Source: Obelidium mucronatum
Lineage: Eukaryota; Chytridiomycota; Chytridiomycetes; Chytridiales; Chytriomycetaceae
NCBI GenBank assembly: GCA_025765595.1
Contig: JAIVFH010000004.1
Coordinates: 372,001-436,000 of the forward strand
Length of the DNA: 64,000 bases
Direction: 5' to 3'
How positions within the stretch are numbered: position 1 is the first letter of the stretch; each line of letters begins with the position of its first letter. A program made the position numbers and the translations under genes. Shown in pieces: positions 19,603 to 32,400 of this stretch. Below the pieces are notes generated by a model, which searched no databases, was not told the origin of the DNA, and was given only the letters and a program-made list of their open reading frames with translations.

Positions 19603-22600
19603 TCACAGACTCTCCATTGAAATATCGTCGGTGTCGATATCAAATTCATCGAGTACGTGATGACGCGCGTTCGCTTTTGCCTGAATTCCTGTGGGCTTGG
19701 CAGGGTGCTTAAAACTCTCAACTCCTGTCAAGTCAAGTCTTAAATGATTTCTTAATTGTGAAGCCAAGAAGAAACATACTGTCAAGGGAGGAGGATTTTT
19801 GCGTTGGTCTATCTCGTGAATCTTCAGAATCAGTGAATTCACTTAGGAATTCTGAAACTTCGCTATCAGTTGCCAATTGTGGTTTTGCTGCGACTGGAAC
19901 TGTTGGACTGGTGTGGAAGAATGAGACAAGTATCACTTATAGAAGCAGGTACTTACACGGATCCAAACGCTGTGGTCTTTACCAGGGTCTCAACTGGATC
20001 GCTGTTAAATTTGAAGTTGACGGATTGCGTAGACGCCGCCTTTGAGCTAGACTTTGAAAGAGGCTTTAATGCTGAAGGGGCAATCTCTCCTGTTGATTTT
20101 CTTGCAACATGGGCGTTGCTTGTCGTCAACAATGTGCTCTTGGGGACGAGGTTTCCAATGCTACCACCACGATGACTATCGACACTGATGTCATCTTCGC
20201 TCAATTCCGAAACATCAAAGGAATCATCTGATGGTTTTTTCAGGGGCATTGCTTTCAAGGGAACTTGGAGGTTGTTTGTTGCCAGTGACACGGATAGACT
20301 TGCTTTGTCGGTTCCTTTTCCATCATTCAAGACAACATGTGCTTGCTGTGCAACTTTGGTCGTGGCAGTTGTCGCGGATTTTCGCGGTGGGATGTCAGTC
20401 GATGATATATCATCACTTGTTGGATCATCGTCTGAAGTTTCCATTATCATATCGGATGGGTATTTCTGGTCAATGTCAGCTAAAGACACCCCTTTTGAAG
20501 CATTTCTGTCTGGCGCTTTGACTGATCCTGTTTTCATGCCTGACTGTTTTTTAGGCTTTACTACAGAGGATTCATCTTCAGGTGGGTAGGTTTGACTGTC
20601 ACTAGCGTCGTCTGATTCGTCCGAATCACTTGTAGAAGATGATTCCGTCGTCCGACGAATGATCATCAATGTCTGCTTCTTTTTGCAAATCGCTATTCTT
20701 CTTAGGTTTTCCCATGATCAGGTCTTTCAGGGAAGTTTTTCCTTCCAGCGAGCCGGAGGAGCGTTTTGACAACATTTGCCCAATGCTCTTAGCCATTTGA
20801 ATAGGTGCATTCATAGAATCCATTAAGCTACGTCGCTCGGGAGAACTGCCAGAAGTAGTGGCGCTTCTCATTCTGGTTGTTGGTATTGGAGAGGGAGATT
20901 CGGTTGGTGGTGATTCTTTCGTTGCAGTTGCCGGTGTGATTTCAATAACTGCTGCTACACCTCTTGACTTGTCGCTGTTCGAAGCTGTTAATTCTGCAGA
21001 AAACTTCAAGTCTTTAGTTTTCGACGGTTGAGGAAGAGAAGGTGGTTTGGTTGCTGGCGGTGGAGGTGCCGGGGCCGCTTTCTTTGGAGGTGAACTCCCT
21101 GGCTTAGTTATAATCGCTGGGGGCATAGATGTCGGCCGTTTCGTTGCGATACCGGTCCCTGTAATTCATGGTTTTCAGACATGCTTTAATTGATGAGCGA
21201 AAGTGTACGTACGTACCGCTATCATTTGATTTGCGACCTCGCGATTTGTCAGCCACTCCCGACTGTTGTTTTGCTCGAAAGTTTTTCCTCGCTATATCGG
21301 TGATCTTTTTATCCAAGAAGACTCTCATTTCCTTGTAAAGAGGGATTTTTGCGTCTTTGTTCAAGATAACGTCTGTCTGGAATCTTTTTTTTGTTTAAAA
21401 TAATGAAATTGAACGCGAGTCTTCTTACTCTGTCCATTTAGTTTTCAGGAGTTTCTTCACGGTGTCATCGTCCCAATGATGAGACACTGAGGCTTCATCC
21501 ACTCCATAACTTACAAGCGTGGTTTCCACTTGCTTTTTAACTACCTTTTCTTCCTTGCCGATGTCATTCACGGATTGATCATGTATTGTTAGAACCCATG
21601 GACATGCCGCAAGTGGTGTGGCTAACAAAAATTTAAGTGAGTTTTGGATTTACAAAATTATTTGTCTTGCGGTTACCCTGATGCTCATCCATTAACGCAA
21701 GGGCATCTTTCCAGGTAAGAGAGCTATTTTGAAGTAGCGATGTGTCTCGATTCTGATTTTCTTCCTTTTTGGCAAAGTCTTGCTGTTATGTTAAAAACGT
21801 TTAGAATGGCATTTTCATTGGTTGAAAAAACACATTACAGGCGAGAAAGTGCGACCCATCTTTTCTTTCAATTCGGACAATGGTTTGGTCTTCATCTAGT
21901 GATGGCGTACATTGAGTATAAAGGATAAAGAGTAATCATGTCAAACAGAAACCTTCTCGGCTTTTATAGCGCTAAGAGGCTTGTCGTCACTGTCGTCGTC
22001 GGAATAATTCATTGATGTATTCGCAGAAGATGCGTTGGAGTTCCCGCTTTTCAGGAAGTCTGGTATGTCTTGTTTTGCATTGTTGGGTTTCAAAAAGTCT
22101 GGGATGTCCTGTTTTTTCTCAGGAGTCGGATTCAAGAACTCGGGAACAGAAGCAGGCATTGGGTTTTCGACTTTCAAAAAATCAGGAATGCCATTCACTT
22201 CGCCTGGGGCCAGTCTGGGTTTGACATCAATGGCCTTTTGCCCTCCAAACGCTTGAGCAGCCATGCCCGCAGCTGTACTTATAAGACTTGCGCTCCCGCT
22301 ATTGTGGGAGTTTCCTTGACTGGCCAGCATTCCAATCGCTGCAGACGCAATGGCGGCCGAAGATGCGGCGCCCGGACTCATCATCGTGCCTAAGACAGCA
22401 CTGGCGGCGCCTGCTAAGTTATTAGGCGGGGCACTGCCAGAGTTTGCTAGCATTCCAATGGCTGTACTGGTGACATTCTTTGCGGTATCGTTTCCTTGAT
22501 TGCCCATCATACCCATCACTCCAGAAGCAAGCTGTTTTGTGACATCTCCACCAGAATGGGCCAATACTCCCATAGTAGCATTAGCAATATTACTACCAGG

Positions 22601-25028
22601 GCCGCTTGGTTTTCCCATAATTAGCCCTACTGCCGCGCTACCAAGATCCCGGGCTGGAGGGTCAGATTGACTCATCAGCCCCATAGCAGATGACATGAGA
22701 CCTCGCGAGCGCTCCTCGGGGCCGCTTGCCGGAATATCGCTGATATTTCTGGGGTTATTGCTGCTGGCACGACTGTGGCTGGCAACTCTTGCGGCTATGC
22801 CGCCGGCAATTCCCGCGACGGCCAAACCTGCTGCGCCGGCTGCAAGTGCAGACATATGCGATGAACCGCCATCATCTTCATCGCTACTATCTTTTGTCTT
22901 CTTTTTGTTTGATCTCCGGGTGCCAAACCATCTTTTAGCCTCTTCATCTCGTTGAACATTTAACGCGTGTTCCTGATTCACAAGAGACTGAAGCCATGTT
23001 ATTTGATTTTGTGCCTTCGTTAGACTGAATTGAAGCTCCTCCTTTTCTCGCTCCTATGTTTTTGTTTTTGAAGGAGTTAAGGAATATTCAAAACAGCAAT
23101 AAAGAGGTTTTAATACTCGATCAAACGCCAAGGACTTCTTCATGTTGTTCATTTGTTCTTCAAATTTGGTGGTAATTTCAGATATAGCCGCAGCGTGTTT
23201 CTTTTCAAGGTCAGCAGCTTGGGTTGGACCAAGTAACCGGCCATCTTCGTCGTCCTCCAAAACCCCAAAGCGAGATTTCTTGTTGCGCGCCTGAACTTGT
23301 TTCTATTTGCCAGATAAATGAATAGGGGTTTTTTGTAGTAGAAAGTGTGAACCCACCACAATCGTTTCTAAGGCAATCTTCTCCTCTTCAAAAGTTGCTC
23401 GTTCATCTGAAAGCTGTTGATGAATCTCAGCTTTTAAGCTTTGAATGTCTTTTTCATTTTTCAGCCTCTCCTGCTCGTACTTCTCTTGCAGCGATTTCTT
23501 TTAAATGATTATAGAGCTTGTGAGCGACTCCAACACTTATTTTTTTTCAAATAGTATACCTGCTTCTCTTTTAACTCTTTACTCAGCCGCTCTTCCATTT
23601 CTTCCCTTAGCTTCTGCTCTGTTTCTTTCATCTTTGTAGAGAGGCTGGCGACAGTTTGATTTAAACTCTCGAGAGTTGTTGGTTGGTTGCTTCCTGGTCC
23701 CATCATTGAATAAAATCCTCCTGGGAACATAGTCGGTTGCTGTTGTGTATAGGCCGGATGTCCGCCAGCATAACGTGGCATGTCATGATCTTGAGGAGGT
23801 AGGTTTCTTGCCATCTCCGGGTGGCGTCGGAGAATATGGTTTTCGAGGTACACATTCGCTTTGAATACCTTGGAGCATTGCGTGCATCTCTATTGATGGT
23901 ATTCTTTAGATCTGGACTCCACAACTTCTGGCTGGGGCACAAACATGGTAAGTCGCTGCTTCGTTCCCGTTTCCTCCACTATCCGCCGAATAACCTGGAA
24001 CTCGAGCCATGAGTTGATAGGCGTACAAGGTTTTTTTAAGGTTTCTATTTTCCTTTTTAGCGGCGTTAAACTCCGCTGTCTACAGGCGGTGGAAAACTTT
24101 GGTAAATAAACCAATAGATGTTAAAATAGTCAATTCGAGCACCTGCTTCTCATGTAGGACAGTTATCGTGTCCAGTTTATCCAAAGTTGCTTGCAAGTCA
24201 TGCGAAAGGACCGACTGAGTCTCTGATAAAAAGTCCTGGGTGTGAACAAGATATTCTATAATAAGTTGAGAGATCTTGAAGAGTTTTAGAAAGTTGGGGT
24301 CGACGTATCGGACATCTGCTTGACAATTGAGAAGTAAATAAACCAAATTATTGAGGGATGAATACGACTTGACACCTTCTGCATCGACATCACAAAATGT
24401 TATGTTTTCCATTATTTCTTGAAGAGCCGGAATGTCCACCTGGTTGAGTATTTCAGCTTTTTTTAATGGCTATTGATATTAAATATAATACCTCACGCTG
24501 AACGCGATCAACTTGCAGGGACGCCAAAAGCCTCCAATCAAGCCTTTCTGATCTCCGCTTAAAATAAAAGCCAGCCATGGTTCCTATTTGACTTTGTGGT
24601 ACGGTATGGCATTTATTTGCAGTATGGGGTTGCTTGCCAAACCCAAACTGTGGCTGCGGTGTTGGATCACTTTTTAGATTAGTATAAACTGGAGCCGCTT
24701 CTTTAATGAAGCGGTTCGAGCTGTCCAGATTTTCGTCACTTCCTCTCAGACTGCCTCCAACGTTTGAAGCCGGAGATACGCGTTGCGGTGTTTGAGAGTA
24801 AATAAATTCAGCAGGTGGATTCGTCGAAGATCCCGGACGTGAATGCATCTGTTCTTGGTGGTGGTGCAGTTGTGGTGGCTCGCCATCTTCTGTCTGTTTG
24901 TTCTTTGATCGGAGTCGAAATCCCGCCAGAGCGTGATTTGCTTCATTCGTGATATTATGAAGTCGCGTCCTTATCCCCGATTCTCCGTGTGGAGCGGGGT
25001 GCGCGTCTCTTTGTAGTCGAGCCGCCAT
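19603..25028 (-). CDS. DZIP1: DZIP1/Iguana-like basal-body protein with long repetitive C-terminal half
   Basis: DZIP1-family proteins act at the basal body in ciliogenesis. Exons (minus): 25028-24492, 24439-24143, 24079-24002, 23889-23560, 23497-23360, 23290-23117, 23053-21953, 21895-21839, 21782-21677, 21621-21429, 21383-21217, 21158-19957, 19907-19780, 19724-19603; about 1540 aa, nearly twice animal DZIP1. The N-terminal Dzip domain is seen as GFYFKRRSERLDWRLLASLQ and ENITFCDVDAEGVKSYSSLN. A C2H2 finger (CTQCSKVFKANVYLENHILRRH split after KANVY) lies near 305-327, followed by coiled coil. Residues of about 600-770 are Gly/Ala/Met-rich degenerate repeats, then four IPDFLK-type repeats. The rest is Ser/Asp-rich. 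In exon 12 a 1-nt shift (about 20645-20656) separates two frames; the length fits one extra base. The join after exon 3 is less certain. Confidence 0.8.
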
Positions 25029-25195
25029 TCTTCTCAGAATCTTTCTTTATTTATTTATAATTCATTCAGTACCTACCTACTAATCGTCAACACTAAAAAC
25101 GCCTCGTACGCCAAAGGCGCCTCAAAGGACAAACCCAAAACGTGTTTCCATTTTTCCCTTTTTTTGCTCTTCTTTTTTCACACCAAAAAACTCAA

Positions 25196-25961
25196 ATGCT
25201 TCTTTTCACCGACATTGTTTCCGGTTCGTCGCCGCCGTCCGCTGCTTCCGCTTCTAAAACCTTGCGCTCAAATTGACAGGCGACGAAGTCCTCTCTGACG
25301 CTTACAAGCTCACTGAGATTGACGACTTTCTCATCGAAGTTGACTGCCAGGTGCGTTTCCAGGCCATCTGTATGCCGATGTGCATTCTACCTCATCCGTA
25401 AAGCTTGATGGATGCAGAGTGTTGGAATTTGGCGGACTGGCGTTAAATTAGGCCTTCAGCTAATTCGTTGTCTCAACACACAACACACAGATGATCAAGG
25501 TCAGGGAAGGAGACGTTGACATTGGTGCCAACGCTTCCGCCGAAGGTGGTGATGACGAGGGTGTCGAAGAGGGAGAGCAGATTGTCAACAACGTTGTCTA
25601 CTCTTTCCGTCTCCAAAGCTCTGGATTCGACAAGAAGGGATACATGTCCTACATCAAGGGATACATGAAGGCTGTTAAGGAACACTTGACTGCTACCAAC
25701 TCCCCAAGATTGGCTGACTTCCAAGCCAAGGCCCAAGTCGCTGTCAAGAAGATCCTCGAAAACTTCGGTGTACGTTACTCGCCCTTTAATAATTTCTCGT
25801 TACTTATTTTGTACCCTATTGTCAATTTGCAGGATTACGAATTCTACGTTGGTGAATCCATGAACCCAGAGGGTATGGTTCTCCTCCTCAACTACCGTGA
25901 AGACGGAACCACCCCATACTTCACATTGTGGAAGGACGGTCTCAAGTCCCAGAAGGTCTAA
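25196..25961 (+). CDS. TMA19: Translationally controlled tumour protein (TCTP/TMA19)
   Basis: Small conserved cytosolic protein that associates with ribosomes and binds calcium and microtubules in other eukaryotes. Exons: 25196-25223, 25280-25350, 25491-25769, 25833-25961, giving 168 aa, the usual length. Matches: MLLFTDIVSGDEVLSDAYKL at the start, NNVVYSFRLQ, FDKKGYMSYIKGYMKAVK, and the C-terminal GESMNPEGMVLLLNYREDG. The leader upstream is pyrimidine-rich (TTTTTCCCTTTTTTTGC), as is common for highly expressed translation genes. It is divergent from DZIP1 with 167 bp between start codons. Confidence 0.97.
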
Positions 25962-26035
25962 GAGCCTGCGCTGTTACTCCAAAGAACGATTTGCTTCTCT
26001 CTGCGCATGATGAAATAATAAATTGTTGTAAAAAC

Positions 26036-28028
26036 ATGAACGTCCTCACATCTTTTCCGCCGCCGCCAACGGCCACGCCCATTTTTGCGCGCGAAGTCGC
26101 AGTTCCCGCGGCGCTTGTTCTGCCGCCGGGGATCGTTCTTGCCGCGCCGAAGAGGCCGCAGCCGCTGGCCGCAAAGCAAAGTGCGGCGTCGATGCGCCAG
26201 AATTCAAATCAAGCGGCGCAGGCGCCTCTGCAGAAACTATCCGTGCAAACAGCGGCGCCAGTTTCGCAACAGGCGGCGCCAGCCACTGCCACTGGCGCGG
26301 GACTGCTGCAGCAGATGCTCAAGCGGTATTTGATCTCAATCACTTCTTTCACTTCTGTCTCCAACTAACAATCTGCATAGCGCAATCGAAGGCTCTATTC
26401 CAGGCGGCGATCGCCCGAAGCTAATGCGTGGCCTGTGTGACCTTGCTGCTGCCGAACTCAAAGATATTCACACAGCGAGTCATGATCAAAGTAACTTCTG
26501 CTTGAAAACTTGCATCATTTCTAAACCATTACCTCAGTTCTGGCCAATATTGGTGCCGCTACTCAATTAATCATGGTGGAGACAGACAAATGTGTCATTG
26601 ACTTTCGTAAAGCTTTACCAATATCAATGAATACTCCTGTCATCGATTCGTTCTTCATATCTTCGAAATGTGAGTGCTGAGGGTTGTTTTGGTAGGTTTT
26701 TTAACCCATAACCCTGTTGCAGCTCCCCGAGCCGATTTTAGAATCGCCCCAGAACCAATGGAAGAGGGTTATTCCTTGGAGTTTTCACCTTCAACCGGGA
26801 CTGTTATGGTATATGAACAATACAAACACGTTTTGAAGCATTCTGACTTGGGTGTTCTACAGGCAGGACAACGTGTTGAAATCGAAGTGAAGTTAGTTAT
26901 CAAAGCCCCTGTCATCATCAAGACTGTTGTTGCGCTGGAAATTACGCGCGGACTCCGGCACTTCATCGTTATTCGACCAATGTCTGCACGAGAAGCCATG
27001 ATGACTGCATCCAATGCTATTGGCGTAGCAGGCCTACAAAATGCGCCTCCGTCAAGTCCAGGAGGATCTGGTGGCCGAACGCCAAGACAACCTGGGGCAC
27101 AACCACTTGCACCCGGAAGTCGCGGAGTTTCTCCTGGAGCCCCTATTGCAGGTGCCACTGGTACAAACGCGGTACCGGGTAGTCCAGTTCGAACACCTCG
27201 CCAAATACCTCAGCAATTTCAAAATGTTCCCGCCTCTCCTATGCAACAAGCTCAAGGTGTCAGACCTTCCCCATTGCAGGGACAAGGGCTTCCACCCCAG
27301 CAGAATCAGCCCCGCGGAGGCGGGGCTGGACAACAGCCACCACAACAACCCAACCCCCTTCAGATGATTTTTGCGGACAAAACGACCGACGCTATCTTCC
27401 CCCAAGCCCCTCATATCCACACTCCAAAGCCTCTAGCACTTCTTAGAGCCCTCCTCCTCAGCACTCGCGAGGGATTTACAATCAATGGAATCTTTCGCGA
27501 AAAGGGAAGTGAAGCTGAAGTCAAGAGTATTCGAGAAAAGCTGGCGAAACCGGCAACAGCAAGCAATATCCGAACTCGAGATGCTCTGGCAGTTGCTTCT
27601 TGCATCAAAATGTATTTCCGAGATTTGCCCGTATTGTTATGCAACGAAATTCCGGCGCAAGTTATTTTGGATGTGAAAGATCCTCAAAGGGCTTGGGCTG
27701 CTGTTATACGAATGAATCCAATGAATCGAGAGTGAGTTGTGCAATCTCTCTTTGCATTATCAACCTCCTTTGTTTATATTAAAACTCACATTTGATTAGT
27801 TTGTTGGAATGGGTGCTGGATTTGATCCTGGCGACAGCAGCTCAGGAGCCGGTCAATGGAATGGGCATTCGCGCACTGTGCACAGTATGGGCTCCCAATT
27901 TGTATGGTCCTCCTGCTCAAACAGAGCAGAACCAGCAAGAACTGGTTCGTTTCATGAGTGTGTCTATTCAAATGGTTACATTTTTGGGACTCTTGGTGGC
28001 CAAAAGAAAGATGGATTTGGGTGTTTGA
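26036..28028 (+). CDS. ASH-RhoGAP protein resembling the C-terminal half of OCRL
   Basis: Predicted 589 aa. Exons: 26036-26325, 26381-26490, 26538-26669, 26723-27731, 27800-28028. After an Ala/Pro/Gln-rich N-terminus there is an ASH-like beta domain (about residues 175-270: YSLEFSPSTGTVMVYEQ, GQRVEIEVKLVIKAP, EITRGLRHFIVIRP). A Pro/Gly/Gln-rich linker follows, then a RhoGAP domain starting IFADKTTDAIFPQAPH with the arginine finger in NGIFREKGSEAEV. The ASH-RhoGAP order is that of OCRL/INPP5B, but no inositol 5-phosphatase domain is present, and the upstream gene is the complete TCTP. A role as a Rho-family GTPase activator or scaffold in membrane traffic is inferred. The first ATG in the 26.0 kb leader is used; the 5' exon is GC-rich. 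Confidence 0.82.
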
Positions 28029-28098
28029 TTGTTCGTTTTCGTATATTTTCGTTGTATTTGAATAGACACAGTTGCCTTCTTTCACCCGTTACAGTTCG

Positions 28099-28893
28099 AT
28101 GATCCCTTTTTTTTCTTCGTCTTCAGTTCACATCATAGACACAGCTGACTGGATGAGCATCCTCCAGACAAGAACACCAATCGAAATAACTCAAGCAATA
28201 TTCAGCTATATTCATCCAGTCTCTGTCTTCAAATTTGCGCGCTTGTGCAAACAAATTCAGATCTGCTTGGAAGATCCATGCTTTTTCAAACTCAGCCTGC
28301 AGAATTACACCACCGCAACAGACAAAACTCTCGCAAGCCACTACGAATGCTTTGAATATCAAAAATATGAAATCAAGAGCAACGTCCGAAAAGCCGGTGA
28401 TATTCTCTTTGGCATGTGGTTTCATTGGCCTCCCCATATCCAAGAAATGTTCTCCAAGGGCTATCTATCTGCTACAAAGAATATCAAGCTGATCTCATGG
28501 AAATATGAGTTTCAAAAGGGTACTATTCCTCCTGCGCTCCAGTTTTTGAAGTCGCTTGTGCATCTTGATCTTTCTTCAAACCTCCTCACTGGAACGCTGC
28601 CCGAGGAACTGGCCTCTTTATTCCGTCTAAAAACCATCAACTTGAGCAAAAATTTGCTCACAGGAAGTATTCCAGCCTCGTGGGGCGAAGGTCTTGCGAA
28701 ACTGGAAAAGTTGGACGTCAGCCACAATCAATTATCTGGACATGTGCCAACAAAGGAGCTATCAAAACTCAAGCATCTGAAACAGCTGTATTTGAATGAT
28801 AATCGCAGGCTGGGGGGTTGTTTTGAAGGGAGTTGGGAAACATTGGAGATTGTGAAGCTAGACTGGAACAAGGATCCAAGCCAAACCGTTTGA
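28099..28893 (+). CDS. Short leucine-rich-repeat protein with F-box-like N-terminus
   Basis: Single-exon protein of 264 aa counted from the first ATG. The N-terminal part RTPIEITQAIFSYIHPVSVF resembles an F-box, as in the larger LRR protein at 8.0 kb. A middle region (DILFGMWFHWPPHIQEMFSK) matches nothing I know. At least four plant-type LRRs follow (LVHLDLSSNLLTGTLPEELA and LKTINLSKNLLTGSIPASWG). It may be a ligand- or substrate-binding adaptor; the function is unknown. The start 71 bp after the RhoGAP stop, in the same orientation, is typical of this window's spacing. No myristoylation signal is seen here, unlike the other copy. Confidence 0.75.
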   Translation: MIPFFSSSSVHIIDTADWMSILQTRTPIEITQAIFSYIHPVSVFKFARLCKQIQICLEDPCFFKLSLQNYTTATDKTLASHYECFEYQKYEIKSNVRKAGDILFGMWFHWPPHIQEMFSKGYLSATKNIKLISWKYEFQKGTIPPALQFLKSLVHLDLSSNLLTGTLPEELASLFRLKTINLSKNLLTGSIPASWGEGLAKLEKLDVSHNQLSGHVPTKELSKLKHLKQLYLNDNRRLGGCFEGSWETLEIVKLDWNKDPSQTV

Positions 28894-29443
28894 GCGCGTT
28901 TGGGTCATGACTTGGAAGCAGAAGGTACTATCTGGGATGGTTAGAAGTGACGGACGCACTTGCAAGGGGCAGCCAATCATATGCAACACACAGTTGACAA
29001 CGAGCAAGTTGTATGAAATTGAATATGAACGTCTGAAAAGTAGTGACAGGCATTGATTTTTAAAATGACACATCATTTATTAATATACACCCACTTTTTT
29101 ACTTGAATAATTTGTTACTGGCTGTCTCAGTTGTTGGGTTGTTGTGGATTGTACAAGGGAGATCTGTTCATTCCTGGAAGCCTCCGGTTCTTTGATTAAA
29201 TTGCTATCACTTTGGATTGGAGGATAAATGGAGAAGGTCAGAGTAGGGAAGCAAAATACAGATCATAAACGGCGTCTCGTAATCCAACGCTTGCCAGAAG
29301 GAAAAAATGGAGTCACACGGAACGGACTTCTCCACAACAATTTGAAATAAAATCTCGCCACAATTTTCGGATAAAAAGGATCTCCTCCCATCCGGCGGCT
29401 ATATAAATCCAAAGCAGCGACAGGCGCATTTGGGCATTCTACG
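28894..29443. other. Intergenic region, no gene seen
   Basis: About 550 bp between the short LRR gene and the ABC transporter. Short minus-strand frames occur but resemble nothing and have no start context. The last 60 bp before the transporter ATG contain a TATAAAT-like sequence (29400-29407), a plausible core promoter. Confidence 0.5.
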
Positions 29444-32400
29444 ATGGGCGACAGTAAGCACACGGAATTGACGCCGCTTGAACAGTCGCAAGCCGAGAAG
29501 GATGAGATGCCATGGGCACATGTTTGGCTGATTGATCAGATTACATTCTCATGGGTTTCCAAAGTTATCTGGACCGGAAATAAGAAGACACTTGAAGAAG
29601 TCGACATGTGGCGGGTTCCTCAGGTTTGTTGCAATCAAAGTTGTTAGTTGTTGCTATGAGTGCTATGAGACATCTCGTTGACACACGGTCCACATTCAAG
29701 CCCATGGAAGCTACCCGGTTGGCCGACCGTTTTGCAGAACAATTCAAAAGAGATGTTCAAGAAAATAAGCAGAATTTGGCGCACGATGAAGCAAATGCTG
29801 CAGCTGGAATTCGAACCAAACGCAAGGGCTTGAAGCCAGGTGATGGATTGATCTTGCAGCGATCTTTGTGGAAATTATACTTCAAGCGTATCTTTCCAAT
29901 TGGTTTCCTTAACCTGGGTGTTAACATGTAAGCATGGGCGGGTCGCGTATTTTATTAGCGAAAACTCTGACGAAAACTCGCATACAGTTTTGGAAACCTG
30001 TCGCCACTGGTCATCAGCTACCTTCTGGCTTTTGCTGGAAATAGATTCGCAAGCAAAAACCCCGACGAAGAATACCCACTCAGTGTTGGTGTAGGACTTG
30101 CAGTTGCCCTTTTCATTCTCCAAATCCTCTCATCATTATGCGGCACAAACTTTTTTCAATACGCACAATTTTATGGAATCCAAGTTCGAACCACCATGAC
30201 TGGAATGATTTATCGCAAGAGTCTCTTACTGAGCTCTGCTTCTCGCCAAGAATTTAATGCTGGCCGCATCGTGAACATGGTTTCAACAGACGCTTCAAGA
30301 ATGGAATTCTTTCTCACCATGATCAATATTTTTTGGACGGCCCCTTTCAACCTTACCTTGATGATTGGGTTCTTAATCTACCAGCTTGGTTGGCCAGCGT
30401 TAATTGGAATTGCCATCCTCGTTGCATTGATTCCCATTCAATACCAGCTCTTTAAAGTTATGATGGCCATTCGCCGAGAAGTTGCGCCAGTGACCGACAA
30501 GCGTGTCAAGACGATTCAAGAAATGCTTCAAGGAATTCGTTTGATCAAGTATTTTGCCTGGGAAAAAGTCGTTCATCGAATCCATCGAGGAAATTAGAAA
30601 GACTGAAATTGGATTGGTTTTAAAGGCATCTATTTATCGAGGTCTGGGAGTTACAATTGGTTACGTCTTTCCCGTTCTTGCAGCGGCAGTCTCCTTTGTA
30701 ATTTATTCGCAATTTAATCCATTGAACGCCTCAGCGTGTGTTTTCGGCATTGAGTTGGTTCAGTATGTTGCAAGGGCCCGCTAATTTTTTATCCCAATGG
30801 TGAGTGATTTAATTTCTTTGGAATGTGGCAAAACTCATTTAAAATAATATACAGTTGGCGAACGCGTGGGCTGATTTCAAAATCGCGCTGACTCGTATTG
30901 AAGCCTTCTTACTCGCTGAAGAGCTTGAAGATCAACCCGAAATTCAAAGGGACCATCCTTTTGCACTCTCGATTCACAATGGGTATGCAAAAAAGCAGCT
31001 TTTCTTCATATCTACATCAAAAAGTTTAACTCTGCATTGCATCAGTGATTTTCAATGGGAAGAAAAAGAGGAGGCAGCCGCTATTCCTGATGAAAAAGCA
31101 TCCAAGTCTGTGCCAACGCTGCCTGCCAATAGTTCCATCACACCTGCAGGAGAATCACCAGCCAAGATTCATCTTCGAAACATCAACCTCGATATTTCAA
31201 GGGGCTCCTTGGTTGCTATCGTCGGCAGCGTAGGAAGCGGAAAATCCAGTCTATTGAATGCCATCATTGGTGAAATGAAGAAGTTGAATGGTGAGGTCAT
31301 CTTCTCTGGTGGTCCTTGGGTATGCTCCACAAACCGCCTGGATTCAAAACGCCTCCCTTAAAGACAATATCCTGTTTGGAAACAAATACGACGAAGACAA
31401 GTACCGACAGGCAATTCATGCTTGTGCTTTGGAAGCCGACTTGCAAGTATTGCCGGATGGAGATCAAACCTCGATAGGAGAGCGAGGAATAAATCTTTCT
31501 GGAGGACAAAAGCAGCGTGTCAACTTGGCTCGACTTTGCTATTATGATGCAGAGATTGCGTTGCTTGATGATCCTTTGTCTGCTGTGGATGCTCACGTTG
31601 GAAGACACTTGTTTGATAATTGCATTATGGGGGCGTTGAAACACCGTACCAGAATCTTGGTCACTCACCAGCTTCATTTTTTGTCCAAGGTGGATCAAGT
31701 TATTGTGATGCGGGATGGGGAAATCGCCGAAGTTGGAGGATATCAAGAGCTGGTCGCAGCGGGTGGCGAATTTTCACAATTGATTAAAAACTACGGAGCT
31801 GAAGAGGAGGATACAGAAATAAGCAAGGCCGAAAACGGCGCTGTGAAGGCTGAAAAGAAAAAAGATCCCAAAGAACCGGTTGACTCTGCCGCGAAAGGCA
31901 AGGATATCATGAAAGATGAAGATCGAGGAACAGGCACTGTTAAGTCAGAGGTTTGGTTTGGTTACATCAAGGCTCTTGGAGGGGCCTCCTTTATCGTACT
32001 CGGTGTGACTCTTTTGGTTGCTCTACAAGGTGTCAAAATCGGGAATGACCTTTGGTTGAGTTTCTGGACGTCCAATATTCTCAATCTCTCTTCTGGCACT
32101 TACATCGGAATTTATTTCGCGTTTGGAGTGGGTCTCTGTCTTTTGACATTCGCCTTCGGTGTCTTTTTTGCTTACGCTGGTACACGAGCTGCCAAGGAAC
32201 TGCAAGCCGCGTCTATCAAAAGAATCATCCACGCTCCTGTGTACTTCTTTGATACCAATCCAATGGGAAGAGTCTTGAATCGATTTTCGAAAGACCAAGA
32301 CGCAATTGACCAGTCGTTGGCGTCATCATATCAATCGTTCGCAACTTCTTTGGCATCCACAATATCAACTTTTACCCTGATTATTTACGCAACGCCGGTT

